Assembly (NCBI RefSeq): GCF_900156155.1
Contig: NZ_FTMD01000019.1
Span: forward strand, 1 to 64,000
Source of the DNA: Aromatoleum tolulyticum
GTDB taxonomy: Bacteria; Pseudomonadota; Gammaproteobacteria; Burkholderiales; Rhodocyclaceae
Reading direction: 5' to 3'
Length of the DNA: 64,000 nt
Shown here: piece by piece, positions 42,894 to 51,788 of the stretch
Layout: every line of letters begins with the position of its first letter
How positions within the stretch are numbered: position 1 is the stretch's first letter
The notes under the pieces: generated by a model
Database searches by the model: none
The model's input: the letters and a program-made list of their open reading frames with translations, nothing else
Told to the model about the DNA's origin: nothing
Program-made: the position numbers and the translations under genes

Positions 42894-42930
42894 AGTCCCG
42901 TGCCGCATTCACTCGACATCACATGATCCT

Positions 42931-45387
42931 CTACGGCCCTCCGCTCGCAGTCGCGTCGATCGGCACGGCGTGCTCGGGATCGAGGGCGACCGGGTTGTGC
43001 AGCAGATCGCCGCGGCCGAGCCGGGTGCGGTCGAGCACCACGCGCCGGGGCGGCGGCTGGGTTTCCAGCCAGGTGTCGATGCCCAGCAGCGGCGACAGGC
43101 CCAGCACGAAGGGATGCTCGCTGGTGCGGATCGCCCATTGCACGGTCGCCGGTACCAGCGACGGCAGTGCGTCGCGCACGACTGCGGCGAGGCTGCGCGC
43201 GGGGCCGTGCAGGATCACGGTCATGCGCCGTGCGGCCTCGTCGAAGAAGCGGTCCACGACGGCGGTCTCGCCCGTGCGCTCGGCCACTTCCGGCGCGAAC
43301 AGCGCGAGGAATTCGCGCGCCTGGTCGTCGGAGAGGATCAGGCTGTCGCCGACGATGCTGTTGCCAGACAGCCCGGTGCCCAGCGTCAGCGGATGGTCGC
43401 GGTCGTCCATGTCGATGCCGAGGATGGTCGCCATCGTGCGGCGCAGGCGGAAATGCTCGACCGGAATCACCGCGCCGCGCGCGACCGCGCCGTCGGTGAG
43501 GATGTCGAGCGCGATCAGCAGGCCGTGATAGCTGCCGTGCGTCTGCTGCAGCGCGCCCTGCGAGGCGAGCCAGCGGCGGCGGCGCGCCTCGGGCCAGTGG
43601 CGCGGCAGCGTCGTGCCGAGCATGCCGGCGAGCCAGGGCAGGCGCTCGGCGGGCGTCGCGGCGGGTTGCAGCAGGATCTCGCTCGCCGCGATGCGGTCTT
43701 CGAGCGGCGTTAGCACGCCTTCCAGGCTCGCGAGCAGGCGTTCGCGGAAATCGGCGCCGTTGGCGGGAATCGGGGCGGCGTCTTCCAGCGGCAGCGGGCG
43801 CTCCTGCTGCTGGAAGTGGTCGGGCAGGTAATGCGTCTGCCACGAGAAACGCGGGTAATACACGCGCAGCGCGAAGATCGCCGGGCTGTGGCGGCCGTCG
43901 CCGTGCATCGTGATCCTGAGGCGCAGGTAGCGCCCGCGCACCTCGCGCACCGCGCCGTTGCTGCGCTGGATCAGCAGCTCGTACAGGCCGGCGTGGTCGT
44001 CGTGGTCGTCGCCCTGTGGCGCGCGGCCGGGTGCGAAGGGGAGCTCGGACGGGCGCGGCGTGAGCACCGGCTGCGGCTGCGCGATCCATTCATCCGGCAG
44101 GTCGTTGCGGTCGTCGCTCGCCTGCACGGCGAACTCGATGCGGCAGCCGGGCGGGATGCAGGCGTCGAGGCACAGGCGGTCCCACAGCGTGTCGGGCATC
44201 GCCGAGTCGAGGATCTCGGTCAGCGTGACCGTGCCGCGCGCGGCGAAGTGCGCCTGGGCGAGGCGATAGAGGCGGATCGGGCCGTCGGCGGTCAGCGTGC
44301 GCGGCGCGCCGTCGCGGTGGCGCACGAAGCGGACGGCGGCGGGGAGTGCGGCTTCGGAACGGCGTGGCCAGCGTTCGGCGACGAGTTCGGCGGCGGTCTC
44401 GTCCTCGTCCTCCGGAATCGAAAATAGCGGGCAATCGCGGCGCTTGCCGCGCTCGGCGCCTTCCTCGAAGGGCAGGAGCAGCAGGAAGCGGCCGTCGCCG
44501 AGCGCGGCGATGTCGGTCGCAAGGGGGAGACCATCGGGCAGGGCGTCGGGCAGGCGATGGACGCGGAAACCTTCCATGGGGCCGGCGGCGAGCGGGCGGC
44601 TGAAGACCTGCAGGTGCGGCGTGTCGGCCGTGCTGTCGGTCGCTTCGCTCAGCACGTAGAGGCGCTCGTCGTCGGCGGCCAGCCCCAGCAGCCCGCCGTG
44701 CGGCGGCAGGTCGATGTCCCACAGGAGGCGCAGCGGGTCGGGGTTCGCCTGCAGCGGCTCGAAGCGCTCGGGGCGGCCGACGTAGGGCTGCGGCAGCGGC
44801 GCGCCGACGGCGAGCCCCAGGCGCGTATCGCCGAGCAGCCAGATGCGGTTCGCGCCCGTCGTCGCTTCGACCCACGCGCGGCGCGGCGCGAAGGGCAGCG
44901 TGCAGCGGGTCTGCCAGCGCCGGCGCAGATGCACTGCGGTGAGGCCGTTGCCGACGCCGCCGTCGCTCCACGGCAGCGCGACCAGCCCGCTGCCGCCGAA
45001 GGCGAGGTCGGTGAAGCGGCCGGCCGGGGCGTCGACCGGATCGAGCACCAGCGCTTCGAGGTTCGGCGCACCGGTCTCGGCGTCGTCGAGCGCGGCGAGC
45101 ACCGGCTGCCAGTCGCTCGCGGACTCCGCCGGCCAGCGCAGCGCGCATTCGAAGCGCAGCCCGTCGTCGGAAAGGCGGCCGAGCTGGCCGTGGTCGTCGA
45201 GGATCCAGGGCGTCGCCGCGGCGAGCAGCTCGCGGGCGCGTGCCGGCGGCATCTGCGGCAGGCGCGGCGCGTCCTGGCGCGTGAGCGTGAAGGCGCGTTG
45301 CTCGACGTCCCAGCTGCACTGGCGGCTCGCGTTGCGGAAATCCGACGCGCCGTCGAGGAGCAGGAAGCGGGTGCCGTTGCTGTTCAT
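42931..45387 (-). CDS. Baseplate/tail protein, TIGR02242-like (Afp12-like wedge component)
   Basis: An 818-residue protein. The N-terminal 400 residues look like a beta-propeller-type region with repeated GLVALPWSDGG, NRIWLLGDTRLGL and RLYVLSEATDS blades. The C-terminal 270 residues carry the signature of the P2 gpI / TIGR02242 tail protein family: LASLEGVLTPLEDRIAASEI, RLPWLAGMLGTTLPRHWPEARRRRWL, then QQTHGSYHGLLIALDILTDG. These proteins form part of the baseplate wedge in contractile tails. The fusion to a propeller-like domain may add a surface-binding module. ATG 45387 was chosen over an upstream ATG at 45414 because the latter has no ribosome site. Confidence 0.85.
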   Translation of the reverse strand: MNSNGTRFLLLDGASDFRNASRQCSWDVEQRAFTLTRQDAPRLPQMPPARARELLAAATPWILDDHGQLGRLSDDGLRFECALRWPAESASDWQPVLAALDDAETGAPNLEALVLDPVDAPAGRFTDLAFGGSGLVALPWSDGGVGNGLTAVHLRRRWQTRCTLPFAPRRAWVEATTGANRIWLLGDTRLGLAVGAPLPQPYVGRPERFEPLQANPDPLRLLWDIDLPPHGGLLGLAADDERLYVLSEATDSTADTPHLQVFSRPLAAGPMEGFRVHRLPDALPDGLPLATDIAALGDGRFLLLLPFEEGAERGKRRDCPLFSIPEDEDETAAELVAERWPRRSEAALPAAVRFVRHRDGAPRTLTADGPIRLYRLAQAHFAARGTVTLTEILDSAMPDTLWDRLCLDACIPPGCRIEFAVQASDDRNDLPDEWIAQPQPVLTPRPSELPFAPGRAPQGDDHDDHAGLYELLIQRSNGAVREVRGRYLRLRITMHGDGRHSPAIFALRVYYPRFSWQTHYLPDHFQQQERPLPLEDAAPIPANGADFRERLLASLEGVLTPLEDRIAASEILLQPAATPAERLPWLAGMLGTTLPRHWPEARRRRWLASQGALQQTHGSYHGLLIALDILTDGAVARGAVIPVEHFRLRRTMATILGIDMDDRDHPLTLGTGLSGNSIVGDSLILSDDQAREFLALFAPEVAERTGETAVVDRFFDEAARRMTVILHGPARSLAAVVRDALPSLVPATVQWAIRTSEHPFVLGLSPLLGIDTWLETQPPPRRVVLDRTRLGRGDLLHNPVALDPEHAVPIDATASGGP

Positions 45388-45415
45388 CGGGCGGCTCCCG
45401 GGGGGTGGCACCAAG

Positions 45416-45512
45416 CGTAGGGCGGATGAGCCGAAGGCGTTATCCGCCGAATGATCGGCGTTGCAGGCTCGACGGACGCGTGGCGGAAGGCGCTTCGCTT
45501 TTCCGCCCTACG
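45416..45512. repeat. REP-like palindromic element, type B, intergenic
   Basis: CGTAGGGCGGATGAGCCGAA at one end and TTTTCCGCCCTACG at the other are inverted complements. A similar copy is embedded in the 33868-35511 coding sequence. Confidence 0.9.
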
Positions 45513-45541
45513 GGTTCGAATGTGCTCTGAGGCCATCATAT

Positions 45542-47731
45542 TCAGCACAAATCCGGAATCACCGGCACCGGCACGGCGCGCGGGCCGTCTTCGGTGGGGC
45601 GGCCCGGCCCGAAGCCGCGCGGCGGCGCGGGGCGGTCCTCGCCGGGGCGGATCGCGACCGCCATCAGTTCGGGGAGCTGGAAATCCAGCAGCGGCAGCGC
45701 CTGCGCGCCGGTGAGCTCCAGCCACAGCGGCGGGTTCTGCTGCTGGTCCTGGTAGAAGAGGCGCAGCGCGTTGACCGCCTCGACGCCCTCGACGCGGCCC
45801 GCCTGCGTGCGCAGTTCGTTGATCTCGACCGCCTTGCCGCGCGGCCAGCCGGCGCCGCGCGGCCCGCCGGGCGGCAGCGCCCACAGGTAGCGCAGCAGCG
45901 CGCGCTCGACCTCGACATGCACCTGCTGCTCGGTCGCGGGATCGACGACTTCGAGCGACACCGCGACGGCGACCGGCACGAACTGCGGCGACAGCACGTA
46001 GAGCTCGGTGCCGAGCATGCAGCGCGCCGAGAGGTAGTCATGCACGTCGGCGAGCAGGCCCGCGTTCGGGCGCGGCGCGGCGGCGAGTGCCTGGGGCGCG
46101 GGCGGCATCACGAACACCGCGACGACGCCGGGGATGTTGCGGCGCACGGCGGTGAGGCTCGCGCCGGGGAAGAAGCCGGCGACGGCCTCGGCGCGCGCGA
46201 CCGGGTTGATCGGGTTGTCGCGCGCGAGCACGCCGAAGTCCTCGGCGGTGACCGCGCGGTCGCGGTGGCTGAGGAAGGCCGGGATGCGGCGCTCGGCCTC
46301 GTCCAGTGTCTCCGCGTCGACGCCGCCGCGCGTCGGCCATTCGTGGCGCAGCGCGAGGCGGGCGCTGCTGCCGTGGATCTCCTTGATGCTGTCGGGCGGC
46401 AGGTTGCCCCGGCTGCCGCCGCCGTGGCGGTAGAAGGCGGCGCGGATGCGGGCGTTGGCGGGCGGGCGCTTGCCGCGGATGCCGTCGCCGAAGCGCACGC
46501 TGCCGCTTGCCGCGTCGACGACGAAGACCGTGTCGTCCGGCCCGCTGCCGGCGAAATGCGCAACCTGCGTCCACGGGCGGAAGGCGTGCAGATGTTCGAC
46601 CTCGACCTGCACGCTCGCCGCGTCGACGTCGGCATGCGGTAGTTCGAAACTCTGGTCCGGGCGGCCGGTGCCGGCGCCGAGCACGATGTCGCGCGCGATG
46701 CCCTGGCCGCTCACGTCGACGGCGTTCACGCCGATGTAACCCAGCGTCAGGTTCGGCTCGTCGGCGCACGACAGGCGCAGCCAGAAGAGCAGCTGGCCGG
46801 GCCGCAGGTCCGCGGGCGCCTCGGGCGGCGTGTCGCCGAGGCCGGCGAACTGCGGGTCCAGCGCGGCGGTCGCGCGCAGCATGTCGGCGTTGCGCGGCAG
46901 GCGCAGGCGCGCGACGCCGGTCTTGCGCCCGCCGGCCGAGCTGTCGGCGACGACTTCGAGCGGCAGGTACTGCACGTTCTGCGGTGCGTCCTCGGGGTCG
47001 GGCCACCACGCGAGCTCCCACGCCAGCTTGCGCGGACGCAGCCCCGTCGCGAGCCGGCCTTCGAGTTCGGTGAGGGGGGCGAGGCCGATGTTCAGCACGA
47101 TGCCGGCGAGCTCGCGGCGCACGAGCTCCGCCTGCGCGACGAAGGCGGGCTTGGCGAGGCAGATCCCGAGGTGGAAGGCGCCGTCGCGCGTGCCGGCGGC
47201 GCTCAGCGCGTCGTGGCCGGGCACCAGCGTCACCGGGCGGAAGGCGGCCGGTTCGACGCCGTATTGCGCGCGCAGCTGCTCGAGGCTGATGCCTTCGGCG
47301 GCGAGCGCCGCCTCGTCGAGCGTGCGCTTCACGACTACGCGCAGCGCGAGCGGCGTCGGCTGGACTTCGCCGACGGTGCTGAAGCTCGTCGTGCCGGCCT
47401 TGAGCAGCGATTCGGTCGCGATCAGCGGCGGCAATGCACGTCCGCTCGCGTCGATGCTGACGATGCCGGCCGCGGGCCGCGCCGGGCGCAGCGGGATCTG
47501 CAGCAGGTTCAGGAAGGCGAGGCGCTGGCGTTCGGGGATCTGGTTCGCGCGGTAGATGACGGTCTCGGTGAGCCACGCGAAGAGATCGACCAGCGCATGC
47601 ACCGGGTCGCCCGGCGCGAGCGGCGCCATCTCCGGCACATGCCGTGCGAGACGCGCCTGCAGCTCGGCGACCAGCTCGTCGAAGCGGCGGTCATCGAGGT
47701 CGGGGACGGGGAAGGGTGCGGGAAGCGGCAT
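45542..47731 (-). CDS. Baseplate J-like wedge protein (gp6 / Afp11-like)
   Basis: A 729-residue baseplate component. Near the start it has DRRFDELVAELQARLARHVPE and HALVDLFAWLTETVIYRANQIPERQRLAFLNLL, the hallmark of this family. The core baseplate_J region appears at about 440-620: SGSVRFGDGIRGKRPP, YRHGGGSRGNLPPDSIKEI, RAVTAEDFGVLA, then a VRRNIPGVVAVFVMPP segment. In contractile tails this protein dimerises to form the wedge ring that joins gp25-like and tail-protein-I-like subunits. Both partners are its direct neighbours. ATG 47731 has GAGGGA upstream. Confidence 0.95.
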   Translation of the reverse strand: MPLPAPFPVPDLDDRRFDELVAELQARLARHVPEMAPLAPGDPVHALVDLFAWLTETVIYRANQIPERQRLAFLNLLQIPLRPARPAAGIVSIDASGRALPPLIATESLLKAGTTSFSTVGEVQPTPLALRVVVKRTLDEAALAAEGISLEQLRAQYGVEPAAFRPVTLVPGHDALSAAGTRDGAFHLGICLAKPAFVAQAELVRRELAGIVLNIGLAPLTELEGRLATGLRPRKLAWELAWWPDPEDAPQNVQYLPLEVVADSSAGGRKTGVARLRLPRNADMLRATAALDPQFAGLGDTPPEAPADLRPGQLLFWLRLSCADEPNLTLGYIGVNAVDVSGQGIARDIVLGAGTGRPDQSFELPHADVDAASVQVEVEHLHAFRPWTQVAHFAGSGPDDTVFVVDAASGSVRFGDGIRGKRPPANARIRAAFYRHGGGSRGNLPPDSIKEIHGSSARLALRHEWPTRGGVDAETLDEAERRIPAFLSHRDRAVTAEDFGVLARDNPINPVARAEAVAGFFPGASLTAVRRNIPGVVAVFVMPPAPQALAAAPRPNAGLLADVHDYLSARCMLGTELYVLSPQFVPVAVAVSLEVVDPATEQQVHVEVERALLRYLWALPPGGPRGAGWPRGKAVEINELRTQAGRVEGVEAVNALRLFYQDQQQNPPLWLELTGAQALPLLDFQLPELMAVAIRPGEDRPAPPRGFGPGRPTEDGPRAVPVPVIPDLC

Positions 47732-47766
47732 GAGTTCGGTTCCCTCAATGGTTTCGGCGGTTGAGT

Positions 47767-47860
47767 TGGCGGGAACGCGTAGCGCCTCCCGACGCACGGC
47801 GTTTGGTCAGCCTTCGGCGTTTGGATTGGCGGGATACGCTGCGCTGCTCCCGCCCTACGA
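47767..47860. repeat. Two REP-like palindromes, type A
   Basis: A diverged copy (47767-47793, TGGCGGGAACGCGTAGCGCC, TCCCGACG) and a good copy (47828-47860, TGGCGGGATACGCTGCGCTG, CTCCCGCCCTACG) lie in the gap between gp25 and baseplate J genes. Confidence 0.8.
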
Positions 47861-47881
47861 TCTGCGACGTGCTCATCGGTC

Positions 47882-48271
47882 TCATCCCAGATCCAACGCC
47901 AGTTCGAGCGTCTCCCGGCCGCCATCGGCGAGCAGCCGGTAGCGGACCTCAAGATTCACGTGCGACAGGCGTTCGCGGTCGGGCGTGACGCGCACCTCCT
48001 CGATCGTCACGCGCGGTTCCCAGCGCGTCAGCGCGCGCAGCGCGGCGTCGGCGATCAGCGCGCGCGTGGTCTCGTTGTTGGGGTGGTGGATGAAGTTGCG
48101 GATGCCGGCGCCGAACTCGGGGCGCATCAGGCGCTCGCCGGGGCGTGTCAGCAGTATGTTGAGCATCACCTCGCGCACGCTCGCATTGCCGCGCCGCCAC
48201 TGCGGGCGGCCGTCGTCGGCGAGGCCGGGGAGGAGCGGAAAACTCATCAGCAGGGATTCCGGCGTCGGCAT
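47882..48271 (-). CDS. gp25-like baseplate protein
   Basis: A 129-residue protein of the gp25/lysozyme-like baseplate family. It has SFPLLPGLADDGRPQWRRGNASVREVMLNILLTRPGERLMRPEFG, then FIHHPNNETTRALIADAALRALTRWEPRV. The EPR motif is the conserved core used to nucleate the sheath on the baseplate. It is the expected neighbour of baseplate J. ATG 48271 has AGGAG at nine bases. A second in-frame ATG eight codons in (MSFPLL) is an alternative. Confidence 0.95.
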   Translation of the reverse strand: MPTPESLLMSFPLLPGLADDGRPQWRRGNASVREVMLNILLTRPGERLMRPEFGAGIRNFIHHPNNETTRALIADAALRALTRWEPRVTIEEVRVTPDRERLSHVNLEVRYRLLADGGRETLELALDLG

Positions 48272-48283
48272 CGTCGCGTTCTC

Positions 48284-49936
48284 CTATTTCCCTTTCAGCG
48301 CTTTCAGGCACAGCCGCGGCAGCGCGAGGAAGACCCACGGCAGCCAGCCGAGGAACAGGTTGAGCATGTTGATCACGACCATCAGCATCAGCATCGCGCA
48401 CAGCGTGATCGCGGGCAGGCTGAAGCTGAAGCTCCAGCACGCGCCGCAGTTGTTGCCCGGCCCGTCGCCCTTCATGTCGATGCCCGGGCTGATCTTCCTC
48501 AGCACGTCGGCGAGCGACTTCGGCGCGAGCATCGCGACGCCGCGCGGCAGCCCGCGCTTGAGGTCGTCGAGCGAGGGCAGGATCACGGTGGTCGGGCGCT
48601 GCGCGTCCGGGTCCAGCGGCGAGGCGACGCGGAACACGCGGCTCGCCGGCCCCCAGGTGACGCGCTCGCAGCCGCAGTCGTCCTGCCAGCGCACGAAGGG
48701 CACGGCGATGAAGCGGTCGCCGTCGGTCTGGCTGTAGCGCGGCAGCGGCAGGCCGTCGTCGAAGCGCACCTGCGCCCGCGCCATGCGCAGTGTGACGAGA
48801 CTGCGCAGGTCCGCGGCCTGCTGCTCGCTGATGAACAGCCGGTCGTTGCGCGTGCCGCCGAAGCCGTCGGGCAGGGCGACCGCGCCCGCAATCGCCTCGC
48901 GGCGCACGACGCGCGCGAAGAGCTCGACCAGCGCGGGCGCCGCGCGGTCCAGCCAGGCGAGCACCGTCTCGCCGGACACCGGCACGAGCTGCGGCAACTC
49001 CCCGCCGTCCACGATCCGCCACTCCAGCGCATGGAAGCGGATCTGGGCGAGCAGCGTGCGCAGCCCGGCGCTGTCCGGGTCGCCCGCATCATCGACCCGG
49101 AACTGCGCGACCAGCGCCTGCAGCAGCTCGATGAAGCCGACCGTCGCGATGCCGTTCGCGACGACCAAGCCGTCGGCGTCATTCCATGCCTTCGCGCCAC
49201 GCGTGCCGAGCGGCCACGCCTGTTCGAGGCCGAAGTCCGGCACCTCGGTGCCGTTCGCCTGCGGCAATGGCGCGTCGGCGGATTCGCGCGCGCTGCCGCC
49301 CAGCGGCAGGTAGCCCCACAGCAGCGTGTGGCTGCGTTCGATCCCGCGCGCATCGCGGCGGCGCACGAGCAGCGGGTGCAGCGGCGCGACTTCCTCGCCG
49401 GAATAGGGCGGTTCGGGGAAGCGCGCTGGCAGCAGCCCGCGCGCGGTCAGGCGCCGCACGTCGTCGGGGTCGTGCTCCGGGATCTCGCCGCTGCGCCAGC
49501 CGAGCGGCTGGCCGTCGGCGACCATCCAGCGCTGCGGCGTGCCGTCGGCGGGCACGCGGCGCACGACCATGCCGGCCGACAGGATCTTCTTCGGGTCGAA
49601 AGCGGGCGCGCCGGGCGCCACGCACTGCACCTCGCCGCACACGAGGTAGAAGCTGCGATGCATCGGCAGGCGCAGCGTCGGCTCGTCCTTGAAGCGGCCG
49701 AAGCGGTCCGCGCGGTACCACGCCTGCGCGGCGGTGCCGGTGAGGCGGCCGGCGTGCGCGTCGTTGAGGAAGCGCGCGACGAAGTCCTCGTCGAAGTAGC
49801 GATGCAGCGTCAGCCCGTCGCCCTCGCCGGCGAAGAAGGGCGCGGTGACGCGCGGCTGGTGTGCGAGCGCCGGCCCGCCGGACTTCGGCGCGCGCATCGG
49901 CCGCTCGGCGAGGAGCGCGGAATCGAGCGTCACCAT
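48284..49936 (-). CDS. eCIS-locus protein with a C-terminal membrane hairpin, unrecognised
   Basis: A 550-residue protein between the spike and gp25 genes. The first 500 residues are soluble and beta-rich (FFAGEGDGLTLHRYFDEDFV, RSFYLVCGEVQCVAPGAPAF, LLWGYLPLGGSA, RFIAVPFVRWQDDCGCERVTWGP). The last 55 residues are Cys-containing and strongly hydrophobic: NNCGACWSFSFSLPAITLCA, then MLMLMVVINMLNLFLGWLPW, then VFLALPRLCLKALKGK. This would form one or two membrane helices. No family is recognised. A membrane anchor is unusual in a supposedly free particle and could mean surface or inner-membrane attachment, or a role during assembly. The start ATG 49936 overlaps the upstream stop. Confidence 0.65.
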   Translation of the reverse strand: MVTLDSALLAERPMRAPKSGGPALAHQPRVTAPFFAGEGDGLTLHRYFDEDFVARFLNDAHAGRLTGTAAQAWYRADRFGRFKDEPTLRLPMHRSFYLVCGEVQCVAPGAPAFDPKKILSAGMVVRRVPADGTPQRWMVADGQPLGWRSGEIPEHDPDDVRRLTARGLLPARFPEPPYSGEEVAPLHPLLVRRRDARGIERSHTLLWGYLPLGGSARESADAPLPQANGTEVPDFGLEQAWPLGTRGAKAWNDADGLVVANGIATVGFIELLQALVAQFRVDDAGDPDSAGLRTLLAQIRFHALEWRIVDGGELPQLVPVSGETVLAWLDRAAPALVELFARVVRREAIAGAVALPDGFGGTRNDRLFISEQQAADLRSLVTLRMARAQVRFDDGLPLPRYSQTDGDRFIAVPFVRWQDDCGCERVTWGPASRVFRVASPLDPDAQRPTTVILPSLDDLKRGLPRGVAMLAPKSLADVLRKISPGIDMKGDGPGNNCGACWSFSFSLPAITLCAMLMLMVVINMLNLFLGWLPWVFLALPRLCLKALKGK

Positions 49937-50571
49937 ATGTTCCCCGCCCCCGGCGTGTAGCTCGACGAGATCACCGCATTGCTGATCAGCGTGTCGCACT
50001 GCACGACGCCGGAAAACTTGCTCATGCCGGCATCGACCTTGACCATGCCCGCCGACACCGTCACCTGCGCCGCCTCGACCTTGACGATGCCGGAACACGT
50101 GATCTTGATGTTGCCCGGCGATATCTCGACCTTCTCGCCACCTTGCTCGACCGTGACCTTGCCGCCGCCCTGGTCGGTGATCGTGAGATGGTTGCCCGCT
50201 GGCGTCTCGATCTTCACCTTGGGTTCCTGGTCGTCGAGCAGCACCTTGATGCCGGCCGGGCTCTGCACGAAGTAGCGCTCCTCGACCGGGCGCCCGTCCG
50301 CCGGCTGGCTACTGCCGCCGCTCCACACCGCGCCGAGCACGATCGGCAGGTCGGGGCTGATGAAGGCGACCACGACCTGTTCGTTCAGGCGCGGCAGCAG
50401 GCTCACGCCGTAACCGCTGCCGGCGCTGGGAACCATCACCGCGGCCCACACCTCCAGCCCGGTCGCCGGCAGGCGCAGTTTCACGCGGCCACGGTTGTCC
50501 GGGTCGGCGTTGTCGAGCACGACGCCCAGATGCAGATCCTGCAGCGCGCCGGGGCTGTGGCGTCCGCTCAT
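49930..50571 (-). CDS. gp5-like spike protein (VgrG C-terminal part)
   Basis: A 213-residue protein with the OB-fold of the gp5/VgrG spike: LHLGVVLDNADPDNRGRVKLRL, AAVMVPSAGSGYGVSLLPRLNEQVVVAF, and DLPIVLGAVWSG. A triple-stranded beta-helix needle of short repeats follows (VKIETPAGNHLTITDQGGGK, VTVEQGGEKVEISPGNIKIT, VKVEAAQVTVSAGMVKVDAG). It would form the membrane-piercing tip below the hub. It overlaps the hub gene by four bases (ATGA). No PAAR tip gene is visible anywhere in the locus, so the needle may end blunt or use another protein. Confidence 0.93.
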   Translation of the reverse strand: MSGRHSPGALQDLHLGVVLDNADPDNRGRVKLRLPATGLEVWAAVMVPSAGSGYGVSLLPRLNEQVVVAFISPDLPIVLGAVWSGGSSQPADGRPVEERYFVQSPAGIKVLLDDQEPKVKIETPAGNHLTITDQGGGKVTVEQGGEKVEISPGNIKITCSGIVKVEAAQVTVSAGMVKVDAGMSKFSGVVQCDTLISNAVISSSYTPGAGNIW

Positions 50572-51617
50572 GGATTCCAGTCCGGACGCTCGACGCGCAG
50601 GCGGGTGGACAGGCCCTGCGCGTTGTCGAAGTGATGCCAGCAGTCGGCGATGCGGTAGCGCCCGGCGAGCCGCGGCGACACTCCGGCGAGCTCGACTTCG
50701 CGCCCGACGCCCAGTTCGGGAGTGCCGGAGCACACGATCTCGCCGTGCAGGAAGCGCTGCGCGTCGCGGCGGAAGGCCCCCTGTGCGAGCGATTCGGCTT
50801 CGGCCTGCGAACGCGGGAAGGGATGCGGGCGTGGCGAGCGGCCGTCCCAGCCGAGTTCCGCGAGTGTCGCCGCCGCGGTGCGCCCGCCCGGCGCGGGCGC
50901 GAGCGACGAACTGCTGCCGCTCGCGGCGGCATCCGAGGCGAGGTTGTAGCCGTCCGCGAGCACCTCGCGCGGCTGGCGGTTGAGGTCGGCGATGATGCGG
51001 ATGCGCTGCGCATTGGCGCCGGAGTCGAGGCGCACCGGGTTCGCGTCCGCCTCCTCGGGGCGCGCGCGCAGCCGCCCGCCCTGCATGCGCAGCGGAATGT
51101 CGTGCGGCCCGAGCACGCGCAGCAGGAAGGCGAGGTGGCTCTCGTTGTGCTGCAGCCAGTCCGCGCTGCCGGCAGCGACGCTGACATCGGCCTGCAGGCC
51201 CGCGTCGCTCGCGATCTCGCGCACGACTTCGGCCAGCCCCTTGTTCTCGAACACCCGGCTCGCGCGGCTGCGGGCGAGCCTGTGCAGCGGGTCCTCGGCG
51301 AGGATCACGAGCTGTGGCGCGCCGTCGCCGTAGCGCTCCTCGAAGGCGGTGATGTCGCCGGAAAACACCGCGCTGTCGGCCGTCTCGCCGAGCAGGAATT
51401 CGATGCGGCTGCCCAGGCGCACGTCCTGGAAGGCGAAGTCCGGCGTGCCGCTGCCGCCGGGGGCCCAATTGACGACGCGCAGCTCCGCGCTCGCCATGCC
51501 GCTCGCCGGCAAATGCACCGACAGCGCGGCCGCCGCCTCGCCCAGCGCGGGACGGTCGCTGCCATCCACGCGCACGCGCGGACGGGCGCTGACGATCGAC
51601 GGACTGGTAGCCGGCAT
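50568..51617 (-). CDS. gp27-like hub protein (VgrG N-terminal part / phage late control D family)
   Basis: A 349-residue hub protein. It has RVRVDGSDRPALGEAAAALS, FQDVRLGSRIEFLLGE, RLARSRASRVFENKGLAEVV and the SADWLQHNESHLAFLLRVLG segment. This is the conserved helix of the gp27/VgrG N-terminal domain that ends in a barrel matching the tube. The C-terminal part (GVGREVELAGVSPRLAGRYR) is the closing barrel. In many eCIS and T6SS loci hub and spike are fused; here they are separate, coupled genes. ATG 51617 starts 170 bases below the DUF5908 gene. Confidence 0.92.
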   Translation of the reverse strand: MPATSPSIVSARPRVRVDGSDRPALGEAAAALSVHLPASGMASAELRVVNWAPGGSGTPDFAFQDVRLGSRIEFLLGETADSAVFSGDITAFEERYGDGAPQLVILAEDPLHRLARSRASRVFENKGLAEVVREIASDAGLQADVSVAAGSADWLQHNESHLAFLLRVLGPHDIPLRMQGGRLRARPEEADANPVRLDSGANAQRIRIIADLNRQPREVLADGYNLASDAAASGSSSSLAPAPGGRTAAATLAELGWDGRSPRPHPFPRSQAEAESLAQGAFRRDAQRFLHGEIVCSGTPELGVGREVELAGVSPRLAGRYRIADCWHHFDNAQGLSTRLRVERPDWNP

Positions 51618-51788
51618 TTCTCACGCCCTCCCTGCTGCGGCCGCCGATACGCTCGCCGTGGCGGGGCGTACTCCCTGCGGGTTGGCTCGACGTAGTTCGA
51701 CTACGCCTTCGCCCCCCCTCGGTCCGTGCGCCCCGTCACGCCGGCGTCTCGACGCCCTCGCGACGTGATGGCGAGAGAAATGCCGGCT
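51608..51788. repeat. 15-base inverted repeat flanking a 151-base gap
   Basis: TAGCCGGCATTTCTC (51608-51622) and its exact reverse complement GAGAAATGCCGGCTA (51774-51788) bracket the gap between the DUF5908 and hub genes. One arm contains the hub start codon, the other the DUF5908 stop codon. A small hairpin CGTAGTTCGACTACG lies inside. Confidence 0.9.
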
